From Magnetococcales bacterium (GTDB lineage: Bacteria; Pseudomonadota; Magnetococcia; Magnetococcales; JADFWU01): a DNA stretch of 64,000 nt. Location: assembly GCA_015234045.1 (NCBI GenBank), contig JADFWU010000003.1:70359-134358 (forward strand). The letters are read 5' to 3'. This document shows, piece by piece, positions 35,704-44,194 of the stretch. Position 1 is the first letter of the stretch. The number at the start of each line of letters is the position of its first letter. Below the pieces are notes generated by a model. The model searched no databases. It saw nothing but the letters and a program-made list of their open reading frames with translations, and was not told where the DNA came from. The translations under genes were made by a program, and so were the position numbers.

Positions 35704-36051
35704 TTATGAGGCCTTCGATGACACTTCCTCCTGGTTGGAAAGTGTGTGATTCACTTTCGGTTCAAACTTGTCCGTTAGTGCGGCCCGCGCCAATGCATGG
35801 GTTGTCACCGGACTGGTAAAAAACAGAAAGGCGATTATCAAGCCGAGTTTCAGGGTAGGGGTTCCCCAATCACCCAATAACATCAAACCAATAAACACCA
35901 AACCGGAACCCAGCGTATCGTTGATTCCGCCAGCATGAATCCGGGTATACATATCCGGTAGGCGAATGAGACCAATACCGCTGATCATCATCATAATGGT
36001 GCCGCTGATTAGAAAAAATCCGCTGAGAATTTCAATGGCCAGATCCATCAC
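35704..36051 (-). CDS. mrpG: Na+/H+ antiporter subunit G (MrpG)
   Basis: This 115-residue protein has three helices and the family motif IRLPDMYTRIHAGGINDTLG near residue 30. The C-terminal tail is charged. It overlaps mrpF by 4 bp and precedes the fused MrpB gene by 8 bp. It is a small membrane subunit of the Mrp complex. Confidence 0.94.
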   Translation of the reverse strand: MMDLAIEILSGFFLISGTIMMMISGIGLIRLPDMYTRIHAGGINDTLGSGLVFIGLMLLGDWGTPTLKLGLIIAFLFFTSPVTTHALARAALTDKFEPKVNHTLSNQEEVSSKAS

Positions 36052-36338
36052 ATGTCTCCAATATCATCTTCATAGTGCGGCGCACCAAGATGGTTGTAGG
36101 TGACAAATTTCACCACGGCGAGTGTGCCGATGAAGTTGATACCCGCGTAAATAATGGCAATGTCAAGAAAATCAGGTCGGCCTGTGAGATAACCATAGAC
36201 ACCGATAAAAACCACCGTGGTCGTACCAAACATATTGACCGCCAGAATGCGGTCATAAATGGTTGGTCCGCGAATCGCCCGAAACAGCGCCATTCCCAAA
36301 GTCAGCATGATACCGATGGTTACAATCGACAAAATCAT
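36048..36338 (-). CDS. mrpF: Na+/H+ antiporter subunit F (MrpF)
   Basis: This 96-residue protein has three helices and the family motif RGPTIYDRILAVNMFGT near residue 28. The FLDIAIIYAGINFIGTLAVVKF helix follows. It overlaps mrpG by 4 bp and follows mrpE by 3 bp. Confidence 0.94.
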   Translation of the reverse strand: MILSIVTIGIMLTLGMALFRAIRGPTIYDRILAVNMFGTTTVVFIGVYGYLTGRPDFLDIAIIYAGINFIGTLAVVKFVTYNHLGAPHYEDDIGDM

Positions 36339-36341
36339 GGG

Positions 36342-36905
36342 TTACTCCTTGGTTGAATAGAGCTGTTCATTTGAAAGGGTCAGAATGCCTTTTGACGGCA
36401 TTGGCTTGATATATTTATCAATTTCAGCAACACGTCGATCCATTTCTCCCTCCATGAGAGATTCAGCAGCCTGCTTTGTAATGGCATGGATCATCATACC
36501 GCCGTCCTCAGCGATAATCGTGGCCGTACCTGGTGTTCGAGTAATAGAGTCAGCATAGATAACGCGACCCAGTTCTGTCTGTTGACTGACTTTGATATGT
36601 GCCACAGTTGGATCAATGGGCAGCTTTGGATTGATGATGATTTTGGCAACATCAAGACTGGATATGATGATTTCCTTGACCAGCCAAGGCATATAGAAAA
36701 CCGTCAGGCGTAACAGATAGAGCGGATGTCCTTCATGATCCATTACATCCATGCGATGCACGATCAAGACAGTCACTGCACATGAAACAGCGCCCAATGT
36801 TAACAGTAAAATATTGTCATAATATCCTGATAATAAAAGCCAAAACCCATATAGAAAAAACCAAAGAGTGATGCTGGGTACAATTCTGTATTTTAGTTTT
36901 TTCAT
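36342..36905 (-). CDS. mrpE: Na+/H+ antiporter subunit E (MrpE)
   Basis: A 187-residue protein with two N-terminal membrane helices (LWFFLYGFWLLLSGY and ILLLTLGAVSCAVTVLIV). A cytoplasmic domain follows, containing SITRTPGTATIIAEDG, the hallmark of MrpE. It is the first gene of the leftward operon E-F-G-B'-C-D-D-small-D, so the promoter should lie in the 36906-37392 gap. Confidence 0.94.
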   Translation of the reverse strand: MKKLKYRIVPSITLWFFLYGFWLLLSGYYDNILLLTLGAVSCAVTVLIVHRMDVMDHEGHPLYLLRLTVFYMPWLVKEIIISSLDVAKIIINPKLPIDPTVAHIKVSQQTELGRVIYADSITRTPGTATIIAEDGGMMIHAITKQAAESLMEGEMDRRVAEIDKYIKPMPSKGILTLSNEQLYSTKE

Positions 36906-37392
36906 GATTATCTGAATTCCTTATGAACCGTTATCAACCTTGCCATGAAAGCGGCTAAGAGTGTGACGTTTCTATGATTCTGTTATTATGTTCCTATGAC
37001 ACCACTATGAAGTATTTTGACGTATTGCTCAATTTAATTTGAACAGAAGGATATAGCTACAAGATAAACTGAACCTGAACTAGAAGCTGTTTTTATTAAG
37101 AAATGGATAGTGTGTTTTGAAGTATCATTTTTTTGTATACCACATCCACATGGGAGTTACGCAGGCGGGTGGGTGTTCAGTATTTGATGAAAAGTGTAGG
37201 GCGCTGTCGAGTTGATAACAAAATTACAACAAAAAAAACAATAAAATCAGTCAATTGATTATATTTTTATGTGTTAAGGTACTTTTTTGTCAGTATTCAA
37301 CTTGGTTTTAACTTGATGTCTTATCATGTGACTCAGTTGTACAGCGGAGGTGAACGGTTCCTAAGACAAAACACAGTTTCTGGAGAAATGAC
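36906..37392. other. divergent intergenic region upstream of the mrp operon
   Basis: About 490 bp of AT-rich sequence lie between mrpE (leftward) and the small coiled-coil gene (rightward). It should contain the mrp promoter and that of the small gene. I found no convincing gene, RNA or long inverted repeat in it. Confidence 0.5.
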
Positions 37393-37644
37393 ATGAGTGA
37401 ATTGGTGTGGATTCAAAAAACGTTGAATGAGCAGACTGAAGAGATGAAAAAATTTCAGAAATGGCAACAGGACGTCGGCCAGAAACTGGAACAGCTGTCC
37501 GAACGTCATGCTGCTTTGCTGCGCCGCCAACACAAGATTCTCCAACGGATGGAAAGTAGCAGTGAGCCTAAAAAGAAGGTGCGGTTTCCTGCTTTTGCCA
37601 CATCTCGGCGCAATGCGACTTTTGCAGCCGTGTCAAGTCGGTAA
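37393..37644 (+). CDS. small coiled-coil protein of unknown function
   Basis: This 83-residue, highly charged protein has an N-terminal half that reads as a coiled coil (QKTLNEQTEEMKKFQKWQQD, then LEQLSERHAALLRRQHKIL). The tail is basic (PKKKVRFPAFATSRR). GGAGAA lies seven bases before the ATG, and a strong terminator follows, so it looks like a real single-gene unit. There is no recognised family, signal peptide or membrane segment. Confidence 0.65.
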   Translation: MSELVWIQKTLNEQTEEMKKFQKWQQDVGQKLEQLSERHAALLRRQHKILQRMESSSEPKKKVRFPAFATSRRNATFAAVSSR

Positions 37645-37971
37645 ACCATTTTGGATTAGATCGTTGACAGTTCGTTGCTCTACCTAAAAGGATACAGATT
37701 CGCTTAAGCAATCTTAACATTGAGTGTGTGACGAATCGGCGCTGGAATAGTTTATCTATCGGAATGGTTAGAACGATTCCAGCGCTAATTTTTTATTTAT
37801 TTCAAACCTTCCTCGACAAAACTGAATATTATTCAGGTTCAATTTATAAATAGCCTCTATACTCTTTGAGCAAGGGACAGGCACCACTCATTTTTGCAGG
37901 GCGCCATGTTTCCGGAACAGCTCACTCAGAGCATGTCTGTCAACCGACAAACCATGTGAGGCAATGGAATC
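37645..37971. other. intergenic region with a terminator and an unassigned leader
   Basis: The first part holds the terminator at 37738-37796. The remaining 175 bp up to the first CorC-like gene probably contain its promoter and 5' leader. I saw no known metal-sensing riboswitch fold there by eye. Confidence 0.4.
37738..37796 (+). terminator. intrinsic terminator after the coiled-coil gene
   Basis: Arms GGCGCTGGAATAGTT and AACGATTCCAGCGCT pair with one internal mismatch around a loop of about 19 bases. TAATTTTTTATTT follows directly. The arrangement fits rightward termination well. Confidence 0.75.
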
Positions 37972-39321
37972 ATGGAGATAACATTCGTATTGGTGATTCA
38001 ACTCATCGTCTTTGCAGTTCTGCTGGGATTTTCAGGTTTTTTTTCCAGCTCTGAAACCGCATTCTTTTCCCTGAATCAGATCCAACTGGAACAGATGAAC
38101 CGGGATGGCAATCCCAAAGTACCATTGATTGAAAAATTGTTGTCAAAGCCACGTCAACTGATCGTCGCTATATTGATTGGCAATGAATTTGTCAATGTGG
38201 CAGCCTCTAACTTATCAGCAACCATTTTGCTGGCATTTTTGGCCTCACCGGACGATATGTGGTGGGCTAATATTGCTATCATGTTGCCATTGTTGCTCCT
38301 GCTCGGAGAGATCACGCCTAAAACGCTGGCTGTGCAAAATAACGTCGCGTTTGCGTCGTTCCTATGTCGTCCAATTGATCTGTTTTCCAGAAGTGTTGCA
38401 CCGCTACGTTGGATCATTCGGCACATCGCCGAGTTTTTTACCACGCTGTTGATTGGTAAAGATCGTGGAGCCGGCAGTCTGGTTACTCAGGATATGGTGC
38501 GTACACTGGCTAAACAAGCGGCGGATGAAGGCGCGATTGATTCCACTGAACACAAGTATATCGATAATATTTTCAATTTTGGCATTCAGACTGTTGGGGA
38601 CATCATGACCCCACGTGGCAACATAGATTTTGTCCGTCTGAATACGCCAATCAACGAAATGCTTACGATACTCCGAAAAAGTCACCATACACGTATTCCT
38701 GTCTACAATCTCACTCGAGATGACATTGTTGGTATTCTTCACTATCGGGACCTGCTTAAAACAGACATTAACGCGCTAAACAGTTCAGAAGATATTAGCG
38801 CTTTGCTGAGAAAACCGGTGATGGTGCCTGAAGGGCGTCTTGTTACCGACTTATTTAACACGTTTTGCCAACGTAAACTGTCCATTGCTCTGGTTGTGGA
38901 TGAGTTTGGAAGCGTCACCGGCCTAATTACCATGGAAAACATGCTCAAGAGTATTTTTGGTGAGATCGGCGGTATTCATCATTCTGCGGGATCGACTGAT
39001 GACGTGGCAGGCATTGTTGAAGAACCGGAACCCGGTGTTTTCTTCATTGATGCTGCTATGCCTGTGGCTTCTTTTAATCGCAGTCTGTCTGCGCAATTAA
39101 ATGCAAATGGAACCACAACAATTGCTGGTTTGTTACTCAATGCTTATGGAGAACTTCCTGGCGTGGGTGAGCATATCATTATCAATAAATGGCGTTTTCA
39201 TATTGAACAAGTGGCCGCCAACCGGATCACTTTGGTCAAAGCGTCTCAGGTTGATATAGAGGAAGAAGAAGAGCCAGTTGAAGAACAAGACGAGCAGATG
39301 CCTCTGCCTGTTCATCACTGA
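37972..39321 (+). CDS. CNNM/CorC-type (HlyC/CorC family) membrane protein 1
   Basis: This 449-residue protein has an N-terminal DUF21/CNNM membrane domain with the signature FSGFFSSSETAFFSL near residue 20 and IGNEFVNVAASNL. Two CBS domains lie at about 205-330 (DIMTPRGNIDFV), and a CorC_HlyC domain at about 350-430. The tail is very acidic (EEEEEPVEEQDEQ). Family members are linked to magnesium or cobalt transport, and the older haemolysin label is misleading. A paralogue follows in tandem at 39390, 68 bp downstream, so the two probably form an operon and may heteromerise. Confidence 0.9.
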   Translation: MEITFVLVIQLIVFAVLLGFSGFFSSSETAFFSLNQIQLEQMNRDGNPKVPLIEKLLSKPRQLIVAILIGNEFVNVAASNLSATILLAFLASPDDMWWANIAIMLPLLLLLGEITPKTLAVQNNVAFASFLCRPIDLFSRSVAPLRWIIRHIAEFFTTLLIGKDRGAGSLVTQDMVRTLAKQAADEGAIDSTEHKYIDNIFNFGIQTVGDIMTPRGNIDFVRLNTPINEMLTILRKSHHTRIPVYNLTRDDIVGILHYRDLLKTDINALNSSEDISALLRKPVMVPEGRLVTDLFNTFCQRKLSIALVVDEFGSVTGLITMENMLKSIFGEIGGIHHSAGSTDDVAGIVEEPEPGVFFIDAAMPVASFNRSLSAQLNANGTTTIAGLLLNAYGELPGVGEHIIINKWRFHIEQVAANRITLVKASQVDIEEEEEPVEEQDEQMPLPVHH

Positions 39322-39389
39322 TAATCACACTACGCTGAACTGTTTTGTGAATACTCAAGAATCGACCCATCGTTTGGGAGAATAAAATA

Positions 39390-40646
39390 ATGTCTATCGA
39401 ACTCATTATCTCGCTTATGTTCGTCTGTCTGATCCTCGAAGGATTTTTTTCCGGTTCGGAAATTGGTGTCGTTAGTGCTGATAGAATGAAATTGCGTCAT
39501 ATGGCTGCCAAAGGAAACCGAGGCGCTCGTCTGGCAATGGAGATGCTCAATAAACCGGAATGGCTGCTTTCAACCACGCTGGTAGGTACCAATATCGCCA
39601 TTGTAACCAATACAACATTGGCTACATTGCTGTCAGTGGAGTTGTTTGGTCAGCAGTATAGCTGGTTGGCAATTCCTCTTGTCGCACCGTTAATCTGGGT
39701 GTTTGGTGAGATTGTGCCTAAAAGTGTCTTTCAACAGCGGGCAAATGTTCTGACACCCAAAGTGATATACATTTTAAAAGCCGCCTCAATTCTATTTTTC
39801 CCACTTCTGATCATTTTCACCACAATGACTCGAATTTTGACTAGAATTGTGCATGGAAAACAAGAGAAAAGCATGTTCACTCTGAAGGAAGAGTTGGATT
39901 TGATGTTGCAAATGGGCGGAACAGGTGGCGATATCTCTGCAACAGAGAAAAAGATGATTCGCCGCGCTTTTGATTATGGAGCTTCCAGCGCCAGAGATAT
40001 CATGATTCCCTATATGGATGTCAGTTCAGTACCCAATACCGCAACATGTCGGCAAACGTTGGATATTGCTGGTAAACAGGCCCATCCATTGGTGCCTGTA
40101 TATGATGGTCGTATTGATCGTGTTGTTGGACAGGTCAATACCATTGATTTGCTTGGCCAGTCAGATAAAACGCCGATTAAGTCTTTCATTAGGCCGATCC
40201 GCTTTGTTTATGGTTCAAAAAAGCTTGAAGCGCTTTTGACCGCTTTCCGTCGTGATGGTGATCGCATTGCCATCGTTGTTGATGAATTTGGCGGTGCGGA
40301 AGGATTGATCAGTATGCAAGACATTGTGGAACGGATTGTGGGTGACATCGAAGATGAACATGCCATTCCTCACGGTGGTGATAAAATGGCTCAGGACGTT
40401 TCCAAACTGGAAAATGGTGAATTCCTGATTAATCCGCGCCTCGACCTGGTAGCATTAAAACAGGCCACAGGCATTCAGTTGGACAATCAAGGCGGTTTTG
40501 AAACGCTGTCTGGCTTTCTTCTGGAACAGTTCGGTGATATCCCGACCCAGGGAGCTCAGTACGAACATAACGGTGTAACGTTTACTATTAAAACATGTAC
40601 CGAAAAGCGTATTGAATCCGTGCATGTTTGCTTGTCAACCAGCTAA
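39390..40646 (+). CDS. CNNM/CorC-type (HlyC/CorC family) membrane protein 2
   Basis: A 418-residue paralogue of the preceding gene. It has a DUF21 membrane domain (EGFFSGSEIGVVSADRMKLR near residue 17, LVGTNIAIVTNTTLATLL), two CBS domains with ARDIMIPYMDVSSV near residue 200, and a C-terminal CorC_HlyC domain (GGFETLSGFLLEQFG). A strong GGGAG site precedes the ATG. The two proteins differ throughout, so the duplication is old. A divalent-cation role is inferred from the family. Confidence 0.9.
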   Translation: MSIELIISLMFVCLILEGFFSGSEIGVVSADRMKLRHMAAKGNRGARLAMEMLNKPEWLLSTTLVGTNIAIVTNTTLATLLSVELFGQQYSWLAIPLVAPLIWVFGEIVPKSVFQQRANVLTPKVIYILKAASILFFPLLIIFTTMTRILTRIVHGKQEKSMFTLKEELDLMLQMGGTGGDISATEKKMIRRAFDYGASSARDIMIPYMDVSSVPNTATCRQTLDIAGKQAHPLVPVYDGRIDRVVGQVNTIDLLGQSDKTPIKSFIRPIRFVYGSKKLEALLTAFRRDGDRIAIVVDEFGGAEGLISMQDIVERIVGDIEDEHAIPHGGDKMAQDVSKLENGEFLINPRLDLVALKQATGIQLDNQGGFETLSGFLLEQFGDIPTQGAQYEHNGVTFTIKTCTEKRIESVHVCLSTS

Positions 40647-40700
40647 CGTATGTCGATTGTGTAAAATTCGCCATAATTTCGTATCGTTTATCTCTCTTCG

Positions 40701-40731
40701 ACCATGGAAGCTGTTTGTAGGCTTCCATGGT
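40701..40731. terminator. perfect hairpin after the second CorC-type gene
   Basis: Eleven-base arms, ACCATGGAAGC and GCTTCCATGGT, are perfect inverted copies around a 9-base loop. No T run follows on either strand, so it is only a candidate terminator; it could also be an operator for the downstream regulator operon. Confidence 0.4.
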
Positions 40732-40811
40732 ACGATGGACCAGATACTAATCTGTTAATTGAATGAAAAATTTAATGAAACAATGGCTCCACCATTTATG
40801 GAGAGCGTGTC

Positions 40812-41480
40812 ATGCGAATTCTGATAGTGGAAGATGATCCCACATTGAGCCATCGCCTTAAAAGAGCGCTGGATCATGCCGGTTTTGCTGGTGATGTGGC
40901 CGATAACGGTACTGATGCTGAATGGATGGTAGATCATACCGACTACCAAGCCGTTATTCTTGATCTGGGTTTGCCAGGTCAATCAGGATTAACCGTGCTG
41001 AAAATATGGCGTCAACGCCGGTTGCCAATTCCGGTGTTGGTTCTGACTGCGCGTAATGCGTGGCATGAACGGGTGGAAGGGTTCCATGCTGGGGCAGATG
41101 ATTACCTTGGTAAACCGTTCCATATGGATGAGTTGATTGCACGCCTTCAGGCATTGATTCGTCGCTCAACGACCGGTGAACAGAGTGCTATCCAGATCAG
41201 TGGATTCAGGTTGGATGAACAGCGTCAAACAGTAAAAACACCTGAGGATGAGATCCATGAATTGACTGGTATGGAGTTTCGTTTATTACGCTGCTTTATG
41301 CTGCGCCCTAATGTCATCCTGTCAAAAGAGGTTTTGATTGATCAAATTTATGATCATGATGCGGACAATACGCCCAATATCATTGAGGTGTATGTCAATC
41401 GTTTGAGAAAAAAACTGGGTCGGGAAATTATTCGCACCAAGCGCGGGCAGGGATATCAGTTTCAAGGAAGCATTAGATGA
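40812..41480 (+). CDS. OmpR/PhoP-family response regulator
   Basis: This 222-residue protein has a receiver domain (EDD at 7-9, phospho-acceptor Asp in AVILDLGLPG near residue 51, Lys in YLGKPF near residue 101) and a C-terminal winged helix (LTGMEFRLLRCFML, then VYVNRLRKKLG). Length and domain order fit the OmpR family; the sequence style is PhoP/QseB-like. GGAGAG precedes the ATG. It overlaps the kinase gene by 4 bp. The adjacency to two CorC-type genes would fit a Mg2+-responsive PhoP, but this is inference. Confidence 0.93.
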   Translation: MRILIVEDDPTLSHRLKRALDHAGFAGDVADNGTDAEWMVDHTDYQAVILDLGLPGQSGLTVLKIWRQRRLPIPVLVLTARNAWHERVEGFHAGADDYLGKPFHMDELIARLQALIRRSTTGEQSAIQISGFRLDEQRQTVKTPEDEIHELTGMEFRLLRCFMLRPNVILSKEVLIDQIYDHDADNTPNIIEVYVNRLRKKLGREIIRTKRGQGYQFQGSIR

Positions 41481-42871
41481 TTACAGCACAGCGCTCGATG
41501 AGATATCGATTCTCCTTTATCATGGGGATTATCCTGGTTATCTCTCTGACTATACTCTGGATCATAACCGGAATGGCGACGCGCATGCTAACAGAAGAGT
41601 ACATTACTGAACGTGTAGAACACGAGATTGATAGCCTGCTTACCGAACTCAATCTTGATGATCATGATTATATAAAACTGGATGAGGGGCATACGGATGT
41701 GGTATTCCATCATGCTTTTTCCGGTCACTATTTCCAAATTCGATTACTGAATGAAGTAGGGCAGGTGACACAGTCCCAGCGCTCCCGTTCTTTAGGAGAA
41801 ATGGATCTTGCGCCGTTGGATATACAGGTGGTGCGCGAGAGTCGTTTTAAAGTTACAGGTCCGCAGGGTACGCATTTATTGGGTGTAACAAGAACGTTAC
41901 CTCTTCGAGAACAGCGGCTTGTGATTTCAGTTGCTGAAGAGGTGGATCTTTATGAACAGCATTTCAGATGGTTTCAAGTTATATTTGCGCTGTTTTGTTT
42001 AACGTTATTTATTGGAGTGTTTGGTGCGCTTGTCTTTCTTTTGAAGAGAGAGTTTCGTCCTTTCAAGCGATTGGAGAAACAGCTAACACTGCTTTCATCC
42101 GGTGAAATACGCCGTTTGGATACAGAAGTACCCAATGAGATTCAGCCTCTGATTCATCAATTTAATTGGATGTTGGAAACAGCGGAACAACGGGTCAAAC
42201 GTACCCGCATTGCTTTGGATAATTTGGCCCATAGCTTAAAAAGGCCATTGACGATATTAATGCAGACGGCTGATGATCCTGAATTGGCTTCTTTAGATGA
42301 ACAAAGAACTTTGCTGACGAACAACTCCCGTCTGATGCATGGTATAATAGAACGCACATTGCGTCGTGCTCGATTGGTGGATATCTCTCTACCAGGTCAG
42401 CAGTTTGTCATTAGTCATGAAGTACCCATTTTGATACACACCGTAAAAAGTCTTTATTATCAAAAGAAACTTGAAATCGATTTGGATTTAAAAGTCGATA
42501 CAATCTGTTTGTGTGATCGGGAAGAGATGTTAGAGTTGTTAGGTAATCTTCTTGATAATGCATGTAAGTGGACCAAGATGAAAATTTTACTCACCATTGA
42601 AGCAGATGATGAGGAAATTCGCTGTATCGTTGAGGATGATGGTCCAGGTTGCTCAGAAGAGTTAATCCATTCCCTGACCGAGAGAGGTCGGCGCCTGGAT
42701 GAGGAAGTTGAAGGTCATGGCCTGGGGCTCGCCATCGCCAAAGAGATCATTGACCAACTGGGCGGACACTTGGAACTTGGCAGATCCAATCAACTGGGTG
42801 GTTTTCTTGCCCGATGTCATTTGCCAAAAGTATGGGATCAGATGGGTATGCATCCACCATCACCAAAATAG
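41477..42871 (+). CDS. sensor histidine kinase, PhoQ-like
   Basis: This 464-residue membrane kinase has two transmembrane helices (FSFIMGIILVISLTILWIIT and VIFALFCLTLFIGVFGALVF) flanking a periplasmic sensor of about 135 residues, then a HAMP-like linker. The His box is DNLAHSLKRPLTIL, the same form as in PhoQ. The HATPase domain has ELLGNLLDNACKW, EDDGPGC and GHGLGLAIAKEI. It is the cognate partner of the overlapping regulator. The periplasmic part has several acidic residues (DHDYIKLDEGHTD), consistent with, but not proof of, divalent cation sensing. Confidence 0.93.
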   Translation: MITAQRSMRYRFSFIMGIILVISLTILWIITGMATRMLTEEYITERVEHEIDSLLTELNLDDHDYIKLDEGHTDVVFHHAFSGHYFQIRLLNEVGQVTQSQRSRSLGEMDLAPLDIQVVRESRFKVTGPQGTHLLGVTRTLPLREQRLVISVAEEVDLYEQHFRWFQVIFALFCLTLFIGVFGALVFLLKREFRPFKRLEKQLTLLSSGEIRRLDTEVPNEIQPLIHQFNWMLETAEQRVKRTRIALDNLAHSLKRPLTILMQTADDPELASLDEQRTLLTNNSRLMHGIIERTLRRARLVDISLPGQQFVISHEVPILIHTVKSLYYQKKLEIDLDLKVDTICLCDREEMLELLGNLLDNACKWTKMKILLTIEADDEEIRCIVEDDGPGCSEELIHSLTERGRRLDEEVEGHGLGLAIAKEIIDQLGGHLELGRSNQLGGFLARCHLPKVWDQMGMHPPSPK

Positions 42872-42941
42872 TTGGTATTTGATCGACTGTGAATGCTTTT
42901 CGGAGATTACCTATCTAAAAAAGTGCCTTGGCAAATCAGAC

Positions 42942-44117
42942 TCAGCTCTCCACGGGTTGGAACCAATGACTTGTATTCAAGCAAAACCTTACAAGCATCA
43001 GCATCAGAGGTACTTCGATTAAAACACCCACAACGGTTGCAAGTGCTGCCCCGGATGACAGTCCGAAGAGCATGGTTGATGTGGCTATGGCAACCTCAAA
43101 ATGGTTTGATGCACCGATCATTGCCGCAGGCGCAGCATCTTCATAACGAAGATTGAGTAGCCGTGCCATCCAATATCCGATACCAAAAATCAGTACTGTC
43201 TGTATGAAGAGAGGAATGGCAATCCAGAGAATGGTTAAAGGATTTGCCAGAATGACATCTCCTTTAAATGAGAACAGTAGAACCAATGTTGCCAGCAGGG
43301 CAATGATGGTGATGGGTGTCAAAATGGGTAGAAATGTCTGTGCAAACCATATTCTGCCTTTTGTGGCAATGATCCATTTTCTTGAGAAGTATCCCGCTAC
43401 CAAAGGCAAAGCCACATAGACAGAGATCGAAAGAAGAAGCGCCTGCCAAGGGACAGGAAGACGACCAACGCCTAACAGAAAGCCTCCAAGAACCCCATAC
43501 AGAACCAACATGGTCAGAGAGTTGATTGCAACCATAACCAACGTTAAACCGTCATTGCCGCGTGACAGATATCCCCAAACCAATACCATGGCGGTACAAG
43601 GCGCAATGCCCAACAGAATGCACCCTGCCAAATAACTACGCCACAAAGGTACTTCCAACATTTTGATTCCATTGTGCATGACGACTTGTCCAGAGCCGTA
43701 AACCTCTCCAGGTTGAAGATCTAACCCAAAAGGCATCTTTACCAAATCGGTTGCTTCTGGTCCTATAAACCCATGAAACAACATACCGAGAAAAAGTGAT
43801 GCAATGCCATACATGGTGAACGGCTTTACACACCAGTTGATAAACAGGGTCAGTGCAACGGGTTTTCCGCTTTTTCCTGCTTTAACCACTTCTGTAAAAT
43901 CGATTTTAACCATGATGGGATACATCATGAAAAACAGACAGATCGCAATGGGAATAGAAACCACCGGGGCATCATTGACGTAAATGGCCATGCCATCCAA
44001 AGTGCTGGCAAAGTTGGGAGCCATTTTTCCCAATAGAATACCACCGAGAATACACAAACCAACCCAAACGGTTAGATACCGTTCAAATATCCCCATGTCC
44101 CGTTTGACGCTATTCAT
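42942..44117 (-). CDS. acr3: arsenite efflux transporter Acr3
   Basis: This 391-residue membrane protein has about ten helices. The conserved helix-4 cysteine of Acr3 is in [19 protein letters not shown], and the later [16 protein letters not shown] segment fits too. It exports arsenite using the proton gradient. GGAAG precedes the ATG. No arsR, arsC or other ars gene adjoins, so regulation is not visible. It is convergent with the PhoQ-like kinase gene. Confidence 0.95.
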   Translation of the reverse strand: MNSVKRDMGIFERYLTVWVGLCILGGILLGKMAPNFASTLDGMAIYVNDAPVVSIPIAICLFFMMYPIMVKIDFTEVVKAGKSGKPVALTLFINWCVKPFTMYGIASLFLGMLFHGFIGPEATDLVKMPFGLDLQPGEVYGSGQVVMHNGIKMLEVPLWRSYLAGCILLGIAPCTAMVLVWGYLSRGNDGLTLVMVAINSLTMLVLYGVLGGFLLGVGRLPVPWQALLLSISVYVALPLVAGYFSRKWIIATKGRIWFAQTFLPILTPITIIALLATLVLLFSFKGDVILANPLTILWIAIPLFIQTVLIFGIGYWMARLLNLRYEDAAPAAMIGASNHFEVAIATSTMLFGLSSGAALATVVGVLIEVPLMLMLVRFCLNTSHWFQPVES

Positions 44118-44155
44118 GATACATCTTCCTTTCAGGTGTACACCTATGCGCGCTA

Positions 44156-44194
44156 AGGGGCGCGGAAAGGATAATTTATTTTTTGCGCGACCCT
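44156..44194. repeat. short palindrome resembling the ends of family A
   Basis: AGGGGCGCGGAAA at the left and TTTTTTGCGCGACCCT at the right form an imperfect inverted repeat around a short A/T loop. The ends resemble the outer bases of the family A elements. It sits between the acr3 start and the stop codon of the hybrid kinase gene, and could act as terminator of the latter. Confidence 0.4.
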
